Shown piece by piece: positions 12,196-25,365 of a stretch of DNA of 64,000 nucleotides (position 1 is its first letter; each line of letters starts with the position of its first letter). The notes beneath the pieces were generated by a model. That model saw only the letters and a program-made list of their open reading frames with translations, searched no databases and was not told where the DNA came from. The stretch is from Cyprinodon diabolis (taxonomy: Eukaryota > Chordata > Actinopteri > Cyprinodontiformes > Cyprinodontidae). The stretch is from contig CM060064.1 in assembly GCA_030533445.1 (NCBI GenBank), positions 8,142,879 through 8,206,878 on the forward strand, in the 5' to 3' direction. The position numbers were made by a program, and so were the translations under genes.

Positions 12196-13659
12196 ATATG
12201 CCTCCCACTACTTCATACAACTTACCTCTATAAGATGGAGGTATCTTTACAACACTGACGTCACTTAATCATCATATAATTAGATGGAACAAATTGTGAT
12301 ATAATAAAACATTAATTAACAATTAATCTTATATTTGTTTGCATCCCTGATGTAATACGTAGATGCATTCATCTCCATTGGCTCTGTAGTAAGGCAGAGC
12401 CATGAACAAAACATAAAAAAAACATCTCTGGAATAATATTTTGCTAAATTATCACCTGGTGATTAACGATCATGTAAAATGGTAGTTTTTATCTCCTATC
12501 TTCCAAGATTTGTGCCGAATTTGATTTTTTTCATAGATCTACAAACAAATCTTTGTATCAAGCTCTCCTACAGTTTGTTGTAGCACCGACCTCATGCCCC
12601 CTCATTGGGTTTGTAGAGCTCCTCACCAGTTTAGATCACTAGTCCGGATCACATGATAAAGCAACAAACTGATAAGATACAATTGTTAGAGGATGCTTTT
12701 GCTTGCATCGTTCTGTTTTGTGCGATGAGAAAGAAAAGAAGTGAGATATCACCCTGATACGTGGCTCTAAATGCTTTGGGTGCTGTGCTGTTTTTTTTTT
12801 TTTATTATCCACACATGTGGATACACAATCAATAAAATGGATAAGCTGCAAAGGTTGGTATGAAAGGTTATCACCGAGCTCCCCTCTATGAACACAGTGG
12901 CGACCCCAGAAAACAATTTAGTAATATCTGGAGCTATTTCTTCAAAGGGAATCTGATTATGTTTTTGCCAAACCAAAAAATTGATTTTCAGGAGTGTACA
13001 TTATCAAAGGAAAAATTGGCTCCTCTAACATAGCTAGAATGGATTTAGACTGCTTTCTGTATTCTCAAAACTAGCTTATCTCATTTACACCTTGATAAAT
13101 ATGTTTTTTCTCCCCATTCTCCATGTTCTCGCCCCCTCGCTGTGCGTCTCCTTTCACTTTTCCATCTGCCCATCTTCTCCTCTTTTCTGTGGGAACATCA
13201 CTTTCCCTTGTTCAGCTCCGCGCGCTGCGGTCCTGTCTCAACCCTCAGAGAGACTTTAACCGCGTGCTTTTCCATCATGCTGACTGACGCTTTAAACAAC
13301 CCTCCACCTCAGCTATTCCTTTATCTCTCTCCCTCCATCTCTCCTGCACACTCGTCCCCAGAGCGATGAAAAACAGCCGCCCCCCCTCTTTATAAAGAGG
13401 GATGGGGGGGCATGTGGATGTGCAGGAAGGCCCCTCTCCCCAGCTCTCAACTTTTGTCCCTGATTATTCTTGCACACTTCTTGCACCAACCTTCTCCTGG
13501 ATCTTTTATCTATGTGTGCCTATGTGCATTTGAGAGAGTGGGGGGTCGACTCTGACCAATGGCATCCTAAAGCTTTATCCCAGAGCAAACTGACAATGCT
13601 TTTCACACCTACTTAAGCGCAGCAGAGATGGGGGCGGCGGGCTGGATCGTGCCCAGGCC
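12196..13659. other. Intronic sequence with a perfect 18-bp palindrome
   Basis: Mostly AT-rich, then pyrimidine-rich from 13110 to 13370. At 13384-13401 CCCTCTTTATAAAGAGGG is a perfect palindrome centred on a TATAAA-like core, embedded between a C run and a G run. No gene is seen. Confidence 0.5.
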
Positions 13660-13910
13660 TAAAAGCAGGCTGAGGGCCTTTTAGAAGACACACGGAGAAT
13701 GGACTCTTTAATTACCGATTCCAGATCCCAAAGTAGATTAAAAAGAAAGTCGCAGGGGCTTATTTTCATATCCGCCGAATTTTTCAATGAATATAAAACG
13801 GCCATTGATTATGCCGTTAAGGAAGGGACGTTAAGAAGGGAAATATAAAGTACATATAATCACATTAACTTGCAGTGATTAATGTAATGGAATATGATCT
13901 TTTTTTTTTT
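13660..13910. promoter_or_regulatory. Candidate conserved non-coding element
   Basis: Non-repetitive, balanced sequence containing CTTTAATTACCGATTCC, TGAATATAAAACGGCCATTG and GTGATTAATG motifs. It is not coding on either strand and is not shared with other parts of the window. The call is from texture only; conservation was not tested. Confidence 0.3.
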
Positions 13911-14061
13911 CTCTTCCTCCTTCTCCGGCAGTAAAGACATGCAGCGCTGAAGAGACATGAACCAAATATTAAGAAGCTCTTTAAAACACACTTAACCAGA
14001 TCTGTGAGGGAAGTTCATCTGTAAAACCTGTGAGGAAGCACGGCCTCGTGAAAGTTCTCAC

Positions 14062-14115
14062 ACCCTAGAAACTTTTTCACATTTTGTCACTTCATAACCT
14101 AGATGTGCTTTATGG
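14062..14115. repeat. Tc1-like transposon end fragment
   Basis: ACTTTTTCACATTTTGTCAC followed by a short AT segment and a TTTATGGG word resembles the terminal part of the Tc1-like family also seen at 29355-29830. Short and degenerate. Confidence 0.45.
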
Positions 14116-14892
14116 GAAAACACAAGGACATCACTCATGCCGTTTCTCAGTATGTGTACTTGTGTGTTCTCATGTGCTCATGTACTCGAAAAACCTCATA
14201 ATCCTCAGCCATAGTACTGTTTCAATTCACAAGAACAGCAGACCGAGAACGGACAAAGTCCCCGGATGTTGTTCTGGCCCCTCCCTCTTTACCCAGCATG
14301 CATCAGAGCAGACTAGTCCGTTCTTGAGATTGACAGATTTGTGTTTATCTGATAAATAAATATAAAAAGTAATAATTTATAATTATCGAGAGTCTATTAA
14401 TAACAGGAGGTGAAATGCAGCTCCAGAAGAGCTGAGCGTGTGGTGATGTCATCAGTACGCTTCTGCTCCAATTTATCCATATTTATGCTGCGTGCTCCCG
14501 TCCACACTTTCCTTCTTACTGTTTGTGGTCTCTTACTGTTCTTCTCAAGAACATACTTGGCGAGGACACAAGTCCGTACTCGCGTTCTTGTGAACTTAGA
14601 AGCAGCCTCAGTATTAGACAATAACTGATACCTGATGTTTAGCGCATCAAGCATTCATGTACAAACTTCCTTCAAAAGCCATCCCATTAGCAAAGTGAGT
14701 CCATTGTTTTCTAATCTGAACCCACGGCCCTTAACATGAAACATGGGAACCTTGTTAAGTTGTATTGCATTGTTTACGTATTCTTTTTAATTTCATTATA
14801 ACTTTTTTGTAATGTTCATCAAATTTGATGTTCAACTTTATTTCTTAAAGATCATGATGTTTTTTTTTTTTTTTTTTTAATAAAGTTTGTTT
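14116..14892. other. Intronic sequence, no gene seen
   Basis: Overlapping 85- and 72-codon frames on opposite strands at 14397-14654 have no recognisable features. A T run of 20 lies at about 14859-14878. Confidence 0.5.
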
Positions 14893-15184
14893 AAGAATGA
14901 CGGGCTACTCAGTGACGCAGTCAGCAGCACTGCTATCTTGCAGAAAGAAGGTTCCGGATTCGATTCCCGGCCCAGGTCTTTCTGCATGGAGTTTGCATGT
15001 TCTCCCTGAGCATGCTTTGGTTCTCTCCGGGTACTCCGGCTTCCTCCCACAGTCCAAAAACATGAATGTTAGGTTAATTAGCTGGGTGTACCCCTCCTCT
15101 CGCCCATAGGCAGTAGAAGATAGGCACCATCACCCCTCGCAACCCTCCTTGGGATAAGCATGACGGAAAATGAATGGATGGATA
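14893..15184 (+). mobile_element. SINE-type interspersed repeat
   Basis: Contains GGATTCGATTCCCGGCCCAG (B-box-like), TTTCTGCATGGAGTTTGCAT, GTTCTCTCCGGGTACTCC and GGCTTCCTCCCACAGTCCAA, a series very common in fish genomes. It ends in an ATGGATGGATA tail. The 70-codon frame across it is a by-product. Confidence 0.78.
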
Positions 15185-15879
15185 TTAAAGATTGACATAA
15201 TTGTAATGTTTGTAGTCATGGGGATCCTAAATAAACAAAAGCCAAAACTCTAAAGTCCCCTGTTGCTGTCATTAGTCCATTACAGCGATCTAAAAATCAA
15301 AACTTTCTAGAGTTGTTTGGATTTGACTCCACAGGTTAACACCAACTCTTTGGAGGAACTAACTCTCACATAGTTGAATTACATTAAACAATTGTGGAAG
15401 TCAATGTGCAACACATTTACTGTACAATTAACATTTTTGATATTGCAGACACCCTCCATCCAATCTAAGCAAACTTGTTTTGCAAAGAAGAATGAGCAAA
15501 ATGTTCAGCCTCAGTTCTAATAGATACAAACCCAAACCTCATAGCAGAACATTGAATCACATAGTGTGTCATGCAGGAAAGGGTTTAACCCAAATCTAAA
15601 AGTGTACAGTACTACTTCATGCGGTCAGTCACATTAAGCTACAAATAACAATGCTGGGCTGCAAAGTGTACCTTTTAAACAGCCACATTACATATTGTTC
15701 TTCATTGATTAGATGTCGATTCATCCTCTGATCAAGAGAAATCTGCAGCCTGCTTCCATGTCAATCCACAGACACAGCCTGCAGTCGAGGCTGAGAGCAG
15801 AAACGCTCCCACTTCATTCCTATTTTCTTCTTCTTCTTCACGTGGTGCTTAAAGCAAGCCCTGTGAAGTCCAGGTGCTT
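15185..15879. other. Intronic sequence, no gene seen
   Basis: No repeat or exon recognised. Confidence 0.5.
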
Positions 15880-16100
15880 CACTCAGATGATTATAATGCC
15901 ACGAGGGCGCAATACATCACTCTTATTAGCCACACTGGAGCACAATGGTATCATAATTAATGGTCGCAGCAGGATTGAACGCTGCCCTGACAGGGAAAAG
16001 TGGGACTACTTAAGCTCTACAAGGCATTTAAATATGCAGAGTGAATGGCACAACCCAAAGCCTCCTGCTCTGAGGACAGCCCACGCTCATTAGCACCCAT
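15880..16100. promoter_or_regulatory. Candidate conserved non-coding element
   Basis: Unique sequence with a homeodomain-type core (TCATAATTAATGG) and low AT bias. A 126-codon plus frame crosses it but has no domain or splice support. Texture-based call only. Confidence 0.27.
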
Positions 16101-17216
16101 ACAGGATCAACTGCCTATAGGATGAAGACAGACAGACACCATCATTTGCAAAAGGCTGCAGGATAGCCAAAGATCACTATGGCAACATGGTAAAGGAATA
16201 TATGAGTGTTTACTCTCATCAGTGCCCATCATGCGTTTTAAACCCCCCTCTCTCCCCATCGTGGTTTTGTCTTGAGGCTTAGTGTATGAATACATATGAG
16301 CATGTAAGTGTCAGCAAACAATATGCAGCATGTATGTAATGTTGTCTGCTATGCCTGTTTTTGCAGTGAACGTGGGTGATGAGGTAGACTGTGTTGTCTA
16401 GTGGTTGTGATATAATGTCTACCACAGGGAAACTGCCAGCACAGTGGGAGAACAATGCACATAAAAGACTGAAGAAGGAAGCGTCTGGAGCTGTCGTCCT
16501 TCTAGTGTCTGTTAAAAAAAACCTGTCTAGGTCTCCATGTAGTGTGTTCACAGTGAGCAAGTATTGCCCCCTTTCAGGTTTCTACTGTTTGGATATTTCG
16601 TGCAACATTTCTCAGAAAAAATGCTTTTCCCTATACTGTGACTATAGTGACTATATTTAACTGTATTTAAAGGTGCAAAGACACATTGTTTGCCCATACA
16701 AAAAGACCCAGATCAATTTGATCATGATAAAATAAAGCTATAAACACCAAGTGTCCATCCTGATAGTGTTTAGACAGTGCTTTCTGAGCCTAAATAGAAT
16801 TTCAGCAGCTGATATAAAGAGACCTGGTGCCATCTGCAAGGAATACTGCCGAACACTCAGAAGAGACTTAGAGTTAGACAGATTTATTTTGTCATTTTGT
16901 GTACATGAATGTAGACAAAAATAAATTTCGTTAAGAACAGCTCTCCAGACAGTTTTATTTTTTTAAAGTGCAGCATTGAAAACAGTAAAAAATACAAAAG
17001 CAAGATAGCGACTACTAAATAGAGCCCAACTGTCAATGGCAGCTCGCAATAAAGTGACAGTTCATCGTTGTCGAAGGCCAGCAGATATTATTTCAAATAA
17101 ACCAAATTTATTTACTTATGTTGTGGTAAATTCTACCCAGAGCCTCATCAAGAAAAAAGAAAATTCCCAACCCTAGCAAACACAAACAGGGACACAGCAT
17201 TAAAGGTAAGAACCAG
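16101..17216. other. Intronic sequence, no gene seen
   Basis: Mixed unique sequence. At 16880-16935 TTTATTTTGTCATTTTGTGT and AATAAATTTCGTT resemble a worn retroposon tail, but too little remains to classify. Confidence 0.45.
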
Positions 17217-17320
17217 TCCATCCATCCATCCATCCATCCATCCATCCATCCATCCATCCATCCATCCATCCATCCATCCATCCATCCATCCATCCATCCA
17301 TCCATCCATCCATCCATCCA
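17217..17320. repeat. (TCCA)26 microsatellite
   Basis: Twenty-six uninterrupted TCCA units, 104 bp. It explains the DGWM-repeat frames on the minus strand, which are not genes. Confidence 0.98.
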
Positions 17321-17998
17321 GTTCCATTCTAATCAAATGTTTAATGTTTCCCTTTTTATTCCAAACTGGATGTTTAACTTTTCTTCATTATTTCCAAACT
17401 TAGCTGGGTCATGCTAAATGTTTTGTGTTAATAAACACAAAAAAACAACAACTAAAAAGTATTTTTTCGCAACCACAGGGAGCTACTGTTTAAGAATTAA
17501 GAAATTTCAAATAACCTGACTGTGTGCCTTCAATGGGAAAAGGCTGCAGTAACCAAATAGCCGGATGTGGAAATAGCAACTTAATAGCAACTATTCATAA
17601 ATCTGGAATTTCTTAGATTTTTACCATTACTTTGGTTATTTTCACTAGAAATGTCTGATTAACTTTTCTATTAAATCAAGAAATCACTTTATTAGAACCT
17701 GTCTGACAACATGAAGTAAGCTGAACAAAATTATTATTTCATGTTATTTCCTGAGGAAGAATTTCAGTAACAAATGAGAAAGATGTTGAAAACCATTAGT
17801 CTGGAATAGGTTTCAAAGCTCTTTCCAGTTTTTGTAACCAATAAAGAGAGCCATTATGTATCAGTGGAGAAGCATCGTTAACTCATCCAGAAGATCATAT
17901 GAGGATCTAATCTAAACCAGGGGTTGGTAAATCAGGCTTCAGAAAGAAACAAACAAAAAAACCCTGACTGGTTTCCTCTCATCATGTTCACTTAACCA
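17321..17998. other. Intronic sequence, no gene seen
   Basis: AT-rich unique sequence. Confidence 0.5.
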
Positions 17999-18420
17999 AT
18001 TCAATTCAATTCAATTTAGTTTATTTATATATAGGCTATAGCTCAAATTCACAACACATGTCATATCAAGGCACTTCATAATTAAACCAGATCATCCAGT
18101 CAAATTGATTCAGTTTTCTATCTAAGGAAAACCAGCTGATTGCATCAACTCATTGACTCAAAGGCAATCCCTCACACTAAGCATGCTTGTAGCGACAGTC
18201 GAGAGGAAAAACTCCCTTTTAACAGGAAGAAACCTCCAGCAGAACCAGGCTCAGTGTGAGCGGCCATCTGCTGAGGCAGACTGGGGTTTAAGGAGATAGA
18301 AGCAGAGATACAGAAAGAAGCAGAGATTTAAAAAAAAAAAAAGCAACTGTAAAAGGCGGCCCCGTCCAGGACCATCGCTCCAAGCCAGCTCCCATGTCAG
18401 AGGATGAAGAGAGTACATCC
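17999..18420 (-). mobile_element. L2-tailed repeat, inverted copy
   Basis: On the minus strand it runs from CTCTGACATGGGAGCTGG through CCGCTCACACTGAGCCTGGT and TCTGCTGGAGGTTTCTTCCT to a 3' end rich in ATTGAATTGAATTGAA. The same order of blocks is seen on the plus strand at 51080-51475. The 3' end and short tandem tail resemble fish L2 LINEs, so this is a truncated LINE 3' end or a SINE borrowing that end. Confidence 0.82.
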
Positions 18421-19149
18421 AGTTAGTCACAGTCAGAGAAACAGAACTACACTGAAAAACAGGCTGATCTCCAACATCTATAACCTGAAGTGAATGTGAT
18501 GCAGTGGTCTCTACTCATTAAAAAAATGTATGCCACATAGCTGGCATATCTTGGACATTGGGTTTTTAACAGCCCATGGACACTGGGGTCATAGAGAAGG
18601 ATAATAACAAATGAGTACACCTCCTAATGAGTTAAATAACAAAAAAAAAAGCAAAAAAAAATAAAATAAAATAAATAATATAGAAAATAAGATTCTGGAG
18701 TGGCCTTAATCATAGTCTGGATCTAAATCTAAATGAAATGCTGTGTGACCAGTAGCTTTTCAAGTTAGGCCAAGGTGATTCAACTGATTGTATGTAAAAA
18801 AAAAAATTCTTTACCTGGTAATAAAATTGAATCCATGAACTACAGCAGGTCGCAAAAGCCAAAAATGGAATAAATCCTTTATAGATTCACCCACAATAGA
18901 AACAGCTTTGTTTCTATTTAACAGTGTGAGTTCATGTTAAAACACTTACTTCCTAAATGTGTGTGAACGATGGTTATATTCTCTCTGATGTGAAAATGAT
19001 CAAATTGCCCTACATTGTCTGTAGTTTTCTCCCTCTTCTCATTACCACACAGGAAGAGTTTTAACTTCCATAACTCTATAGTGAAGGACTCAGCTAAAAG
19101 ACACGTTTCTCATCCAGTGTAGAAAAAAAAAGCCTAAATCAGATGCCCC
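18421..19149. other. Intronic sequence, no gene seen
   Basis: A-rich low-complexity stretch at 18640-18690; otherwise nothing recognised. Confidence 0.5.
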
Positions 19150-19345
19150 TCCTCCTGCCAGCTCACTCCATCCTGACCGTACCCAGTTATCGCGTGGCTC
19201 ACTGCAATCAATTATTGTTGCAGTGGAATCATTAATAATTTCCAAATGAAAATGATTCTGTTGATCTCTGTTGTCTTTTAATTAAACATAATTAGTCGGC
19301 TGCTTGGAGCTGTGCTGAGGAGGGGGAGGCGGGGGGGGGGGGGGG
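19150..19345. promoter_or_regulatory. Candidate conserved non-coding element ending at a G run
   Basis: Contains ATCAATTATTGTTGCAGTGG, CATTAATAATTTCC and TTTTAATTAAACATAATTAG, dense homeodomain-type TAAT cores in unique sequence. It ends at an uninterrupted G run at about 19331-19345. Conservation is untested. Confidence 0.33.
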
Positions 19346-19614
19346 ACTCCTTTAGGGTACAATTTTGTTTTAATACACTGATAATGAAATTTTTACATTG
19401 TGCCGGTTGTTTAGTTATTATTCCGTCACACTATTTCGCTATGTTCCCAGATAACAGATAATAACCCTCCTCCTATTCTCCGCAGTCACTCTAAAAGATG
19501 GGTTCTGAACTGAACAATTAAACGCTGAACTGTAAGAGTCCCCTCCTTTCACCGTTTGAAGCTGCATGTTGCCAGGGGAGCAGCACAGGAAGCAGCAGAC
19601 AGAGACTTAAGGGA

Positions 19615-19641
19615 AAAAAAAAATATATATATATATCTATA

Positions 19642-19675
<34 letters not shown>

Positions 19676-19681
19676 TTTTCT
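19615..19681. repeat. A-run, (AT)n and T-run low-complexity tract
   Basis: Short A run, about 35 bp of AT dinucleotides, then about 23 T residues. Confidence 0.93.
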
Positions 19682-20334
19682 CCACCAAATATACTGGGGT
19701 CAGTTATTAACATGAAAAAAGTAATGTATATCAGCCAAAAGAGCCAATGAAAAGGAACCTATGCACCTATGCAACCTACTCTTTCTTCCCTTATATAAAA
19801 ACGCTCTCGTTACATTAGTGAATTTCTTACATTTGCATTTGAAAAGTTTGGGTGACCTCTAAATAATGCCGTGTTATGTTCTGACTCTGAATGGATGCAG
19901 ATAGCAGGTAACAATATGCTTTGTACATTAAAGGCTCAATGAAAAGCAAAAAATGATCCTTCATCCTGTTAAAATTATTACACTTCCTGTAATGTTATGT
20001 TTAGGATTTATATGGCCTTATCTGGATTTTATATACATACATATAAGCAAATATCTAATATCAACATGGTAATGGCTGCTTTAATTAGCCATCCTGCAGC
20101 GTACAGCCGACCAGCCATGTTCTGAAAACGACCTTAATGAGAAGATAAAACTAATTTGGTTTACTCATCATGAAAGTTTTTTTTTTTTTTTTTTTTATAC
20201 AGAAAACTTTAAGGACCAATATATGACATTTTTGGGAGTCTGTAGACCAAAACAAGATGTGTGACAAGTGCAGCTACTTTTTTAAATCACCAGAAAAAAA
20301 GCATTTCCTCATTACCTCACTAATAACTTTATAA

Positions 20335-20400
20335 TGCTGTTGGATGCAGGAGTTTGCTCTGCAACCAAAGGGTTGTCGGTTCAACCCCAGCTCCGTATTT
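20335..20400 (+). mobile_element. tRNA-like SINE head fragment
   Basis: GTTTGCTCTGCAACCAAAGG followed by GTCGGTTCAACCCCAGCTCC gives a clear B box with tRNA-like spacing. The A box is poor and the tail is not recognised. Confidence 0.5.
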
Positions 20401-20558
20401 GATCTTTTAGAACGTGACTCCAGTGGGAACGACCAACCCTGATTAGATGTGACTTTAACATCACTATCCATCAAATTTGTCACAATTATTTGTCCCCCAG
20501 CAGGAAACACCTGCAGTTAGCAACACAGACAAAGCTGGGATAGATATGTTTCCTTAAA

Positions 20559-20788
20559 AGTAGGTTGATCAGATTATCTGCCAATGGAATTAGTATTCTT
20601 GCGTTTAAAGTAAGATTATTCCATATTAAGCACTTGAAATAAGAGAATTGGGTGTTTTCTTTCTTGTTCTAAGCTTAAATCATGTTATTCCATTGGATTT
20701 CCTTACACACCTGCTCAAATTAAAGGAAATTTAAAAAGTATACTTATACTTCACTTGAAAAACGTATACTTCAGTTTTTTTTGCAGTG
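20559..20788. mobile_element. CACTG foldback element, copy 4 (left end missing)
   Basis: Matches family internal blocks (CTGCCAATGGAATTAGTATT, TTGAAATAAGA, CCTGCTCAAATTAAAGG) and ends TTTTTTTTGCAGTG. More diverged than the other copies. Confidence 0.7.
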
Positions 20789-23020
20789 ATGCACAAAGGA
20801 GAGATGTCAAGACTTTAGAGCTCCTTAATAAACGGACTCAGAGCTTTATTCAGGATTAAATGAAAGACTTATAGTAACCATCAGGATGTGGCTATGTCTC
20901 CGTCTCCAGACAGCTCAAATGGCTTCAGATCGCCCTAAAACTTCACAATTAAGAGTGTTACCCTCCTTTCATTCATGTGCTTCACACAGAGCACCTGCTG
21001 AAGCAATAAACGGCTTCTCTGGTTCACACTGAAGTCAGATACAGGCCGGGTTTTAAAGGTAATTGGAACGACTACACAAAAAGATCAGATTCCTGAGAAA
21101 CATTGCCTTAGTTTTAATTTATAAGCAAACATGAACAACTTAGTTGTTTAAAAGATTAAATCAGGCTTAAGTTTTAATTCATTTGAAGTTTCTTCACTGA
21201 ACCTTAAATCTCCTTTAAACCATTTTCTAACAGATGTTAAATATAGGCTCTGTGTCTACACCTTGAAGCTTTCTCTCTCCAGTTCTTTTTCCTGAAAAGA
21301 GATCACTCGGGAAAAACTCTTTAAATAACACTTCATAACTTATATGTATTAAACAACCAGCAGACATGACAACAGATTTTGATAGAAATAATCTTACCCA
21401 GATCAGAGAAATTGTCTAGAATATACAGAAGGCAGCTGCTCACCTCTCAGGAAGTGGCCCTGATAAACAGTTAAAGAGGCATTTTATACATCTCCAGTCT
21501 GCCACATCATCACATGGTTACATCATACACGTTAGCAGATGAGCAGACATCATGGCTCCAGCCTTATCAAAATATTACACTTTGTTCTTCACTCTCATTC
21601 CATTCCCAAATCTTTGCCACCTTCAAAATGAAGATTATAGCTGTATATCCTGACAGAGGAACTGTGTTAATTAGATAAACTATTGTGAAAAACATCAGTT
21701 CTAACACGCAACAGGCAGCTGATATTAAGGTGTAATAAACTCACACATCATCAATGATAATTATCCTAACAAATCTGGTTTTAAAAACTGATCAGACCAG
21801 TTTTCCTCCCGGTCCTCTAACCGATTCAACTAGCAGGTGTTAGATAAGACGAAAAATCTGAATGTGTCTGAATTTTTCTTCTCTGTTAAGACTCCCCTGC
21901 TCTCCAGCTGCAGTGTTTCTCGTCCTGTTGTTTATCTGAACAGAAAATTCTCCACCGGTTTCTCTCTGTCTTCCTGTCTGTCATCCTCTCCCTCCCTCCC
22001 TGCGCTCCGGTGTTACTGTAACATATAATTACTCTGCAGACTTGCCTCCTGTTTCTATAACTTCTGAGGTTCAAAGAGACTGTCGGAGTGTGGAGGAGAG
22101 CATTGTGGGAGTTCCAGGTGGATTTCTCGATAATGAGTTAGCACAGTGGTGGAGTTGAGAGTTTTAGTAATGGCTGGCTGCTAAGGCTCTTCCTGGGAGT
22201 TTAATGTAAAACAAACAGGGCCATGCTGACAGCCTGGGAAAAACAGATATTGCTCTTTTCCTTATTTCCACTGCTGGGCTCTGTCTGCCCCTCGCTGGAG
22301 AAAAAGAAACAGTATTAGTACTGTTGAAAAAAAAAAAAAAAAAAAATCACCTAAAATCCACTTTTAGAAGATTTAGAACAATCTTTAACTTGTTTAAACG
22401 CTCATGTAAGAGGGATTTTAAGGTTAACTTAAATGTAGACGTTGCAGAAAGAGTCCTATAGCTGCAGCTCCACGACCTGGTTGAAATCATTACTTTCTCC
22501 ATATCGTTTTTCCTAAGAAAAACCCCCAATACTGAGAAAGTCAGAAGACGATTTTAGACTGATTTGTAAAGTTAAAATGTTTGCACATTACAACACACCT
22601 GGTAGAAAAGATCACAGGTTAACATTAAGCTAAAGCGCATTTGGCAGCAGTTACTGCCAGCGGACTCCTATCATTAAACTGTTCCAAGCAGGGTTGGATA
22701 TTCTCAACTGAAAATAATCTGGGCTTTGACTAGGACACTTTAAGTTCTGCACAGTCTGTGTAGCATCACTTCAGCTTGTAGGAAATCAGACATCTCTGAG
22801 AGCAACTTCTGTAGAAATATATAAAAATGAACATCTAAGTGATCCTTAGGCTAAAAATAGTACAGATTTGGTGTGAAAGTGAAATTATTCCAATGTTTTA
22901 ATGTTTTGGGCCTTGAATAAAAGTATAAATTAAGATTTTTTTAATTAAGGTTATAAAACAGGTGGGATGGGCTGGGATTGGACCTAAAACCTCCAGATTA
23001 GAACCATGTAGTGCAAACTG
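20789..23020. other. Intronic sequence, no gene seen
   Basis: Unique sequence with a pyrimidine-rich patch at 21955-22010 and an A run at 22327-22346. No exon with splice sites was recognised. Confidence 0.5.
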
Positions 23021-23295
23021 CACTGCAAAAATGATCTTGCTAAATGTAGCTTTATTTACCCTTAAATAGAGTAAGTAAATTAGATGATCTGCAATTGGAA
23101 TTTGTATTTTTATTCTTAAAAGAAGATAATTAGATAATATGGACTTGAAATAAGACAATGCAGTTATTTTTTCTTATTTTAAATATAAATTGTCTTGTTC
23201 CATTGGCAAAGTATCTCACTTACCTCCTCAATTCAAGACTAAATGCACTTATTTTAAGAAAAAATGACTTATTTAGATTTACATTTGTTGCAGTG
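23021..23295. mobile_element. CACTG foldback element, copy 5 (275 bp)
   Basis: Complete: CACTGCAAAAA at the left, TTGTTGCAGTG at the right, TG on both flanks (23019-23020, 23296-23297). Carries the paired CCATTGGCAAAG-type and GCAATTGGAATT-type internal segments. Confidence 0.85.
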
Positions 23296-25365
23296 TGATT
23301 AAGCTAAAAAAGGTTGAATATTTGAAAATCAGAAAGGTTGAATGTTATCATTCTTCTGCTAAACTTTAAGTTATTCATTTAACAAAACAAAGAGCAGATC
23401 TGCTCCACATCTGCCTCCAGACGCTCTGCAATCAGCATCTACAACTAAAACACCAAGTTCCTGCCAGTGAACCACAGAAATGAAGGCCCAGCTCCAAATT
23501 AATAACAGCGATGCTGAGCAACTGGCCTTTTATTCCTCAGTTTAAAATAAAAACTAAGTGAAAAATGTCCTTGTTCTTGATCAGATTCAGCAAGCTTTAT
23601 TGCCAATACATCTGGAAATATAACTATACTAAACTCTAATAAACAAAAGAGATGGAAACATAATGAATGGAGCTTATTCATCTTTTTTCAAATAAAGTTT
23701 TCTCTATGATTACATAAACTTTCTCAGTAGCCCTGAATATAACTATAGTTGGTGGGTTAGTTGTAGTCTAAGCATAGCTTTAAATCAGGGATAGGCATGA
23801 CATTTTACCTTTTAATAATAACATTAAAATGCAGCCTCAGTGTATCGCACAGTAGGACGATACACTTAAAAAAGCAAATGAATCCTTTTCCTCGATCTAA
23901 TTTTGGGATAGAGGCGGAGCAGCATCTCAGAAATCATAGGACTGATGGCCGCCAGGGAAGAGCCACTCAAGCCAGACACAAGTCTTTATTCAGAAGTTCT
24001 CTCCAATGATTCACACTGGCAAACATCCAAGGAGAAGTGTTACTATCTTTGCAGGCAGCCTTAAAGCAAACCGCAACCAGCCAAACATGAGCCAGAATAT
24101 ATTCTGTAAGCAAACTGTGCATTGAGATATTGACTGTTATTCAAAAATACAGGGAGCAATGGAGCGGCCCACAGAGAGGAAACAGCACCGCAGTGAAGAT
24201 ATAAACAATCCTGATATGAAGTTAGTTCCTGTCAGACTCCGGCAAGGAGTTTTATTTTATTCTTTTTTACCTTCTCAAGTTGAGCCACTCTGCGCTTGAT
24301 ATGAAAAACCCAATTCCAGCTCAGCTTCAAAACTGATGCAAAAAATATGTATATATCAAAAAAAAAAAAAAAAGAGCTAAACTCAATAGTAAACCTGACA
24401 AAGATTTGAGAGTTTCCACCCCGGCTGGCGCTCCATGTTCAATGTCACCTCCGGAGGGGGTGTGCAGACATATAGATTGGAATATTTAAAAGAAGAAGAC
24501 GGAGAAGAATGAGCCGCGGAAACCGAGTCAAAGAGTCAAACGCCTGGCCGCCATCAAACGCTTTAACACTTTCAGAACTTACTTCAAGTCTGTTGGAAAA
24601 AAAAAAAAGGAGAAAAAATGGTAGCTGGGAGCAAAAGGTGGACCAATCTTTGCTAAAGAAAAAAAAAATAAAATCTACAAAAACCTTGAGAAACGAGCGC
24701 CAAGTAAATTTAGCCACACTTATTGAGAAAAACTGCTCCAGATCTGGTTAGATCTGTGTTTGATAACGAATCAGAATCTCTTAGAGCATATCTTCTCCTC
24801 ACTGCATGTGCACTGCATGAATTATAGATAGAAACATCTAATTTAGCATAGGTGGAAAATGTTTAAGATGAAAAAAAGCCCCTCAAATTCTATCAGGAGG
24901 TCATTTTTTGCGTTAAACAATTGATCAAATATCACTTAGAGTTATCAATCGGCTTCATGTGCAGCTTCTTGTGGAGGATTTAGGGTAATGAACTCATACG
25001 GTACAACGTAGAACAACTCTCAGCAGGAGATCCTATTGTGTTTAATTTAATAAGGTCAAGCTAGAAGTGACAAACAAAAGCAACTACCAGCAATACCCAT
25101 TCGGGGTGATGATGCTCGCCTGCATTGTTCGTGATCTTATCTCCGGGATACATGTATGAAGGCAGGCGATTGTGAATTTACTGCTGTTGGGGGGAGAAGA
25201 AAAAGTGAAAAGAATCTCTTTTATGTTTCATACAGAGGCTGACTCTGTGCGCAAAGATTAGAAGATTTTAAAAGAAGTGCATAATCTTCTTTAACAGCTT
25301 ATCAAAACTTTAATGATTTGGTGATAAAGAGCACAAAGTTAAGTAGCCGGTTAAGAGGATAACTC
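23296..25365. other. Intronic sequence, no gene seen
   Basis: A-rich patches near 24355-24375, 24597-24608 and 24656-24668. Overlapping frames at 24445-24751 arise from these runs. No gene is supported. Confidence 0.5.

Noticed and set aside
15713..16093. 126-codon plus frame
   Set aside because: No domain or splice sites; a conserved non-coding block is a simpler reading.
17108..17336. [14 protein letters not shown] proteins on the minus strand
   Set aside because: Pure translation of the (TCCA)26 microsatellite.
20335..20400. Functional tRNA gene
   Set aside because: A good B box but a poor A box and no cloverleaf; read as a SINE head.
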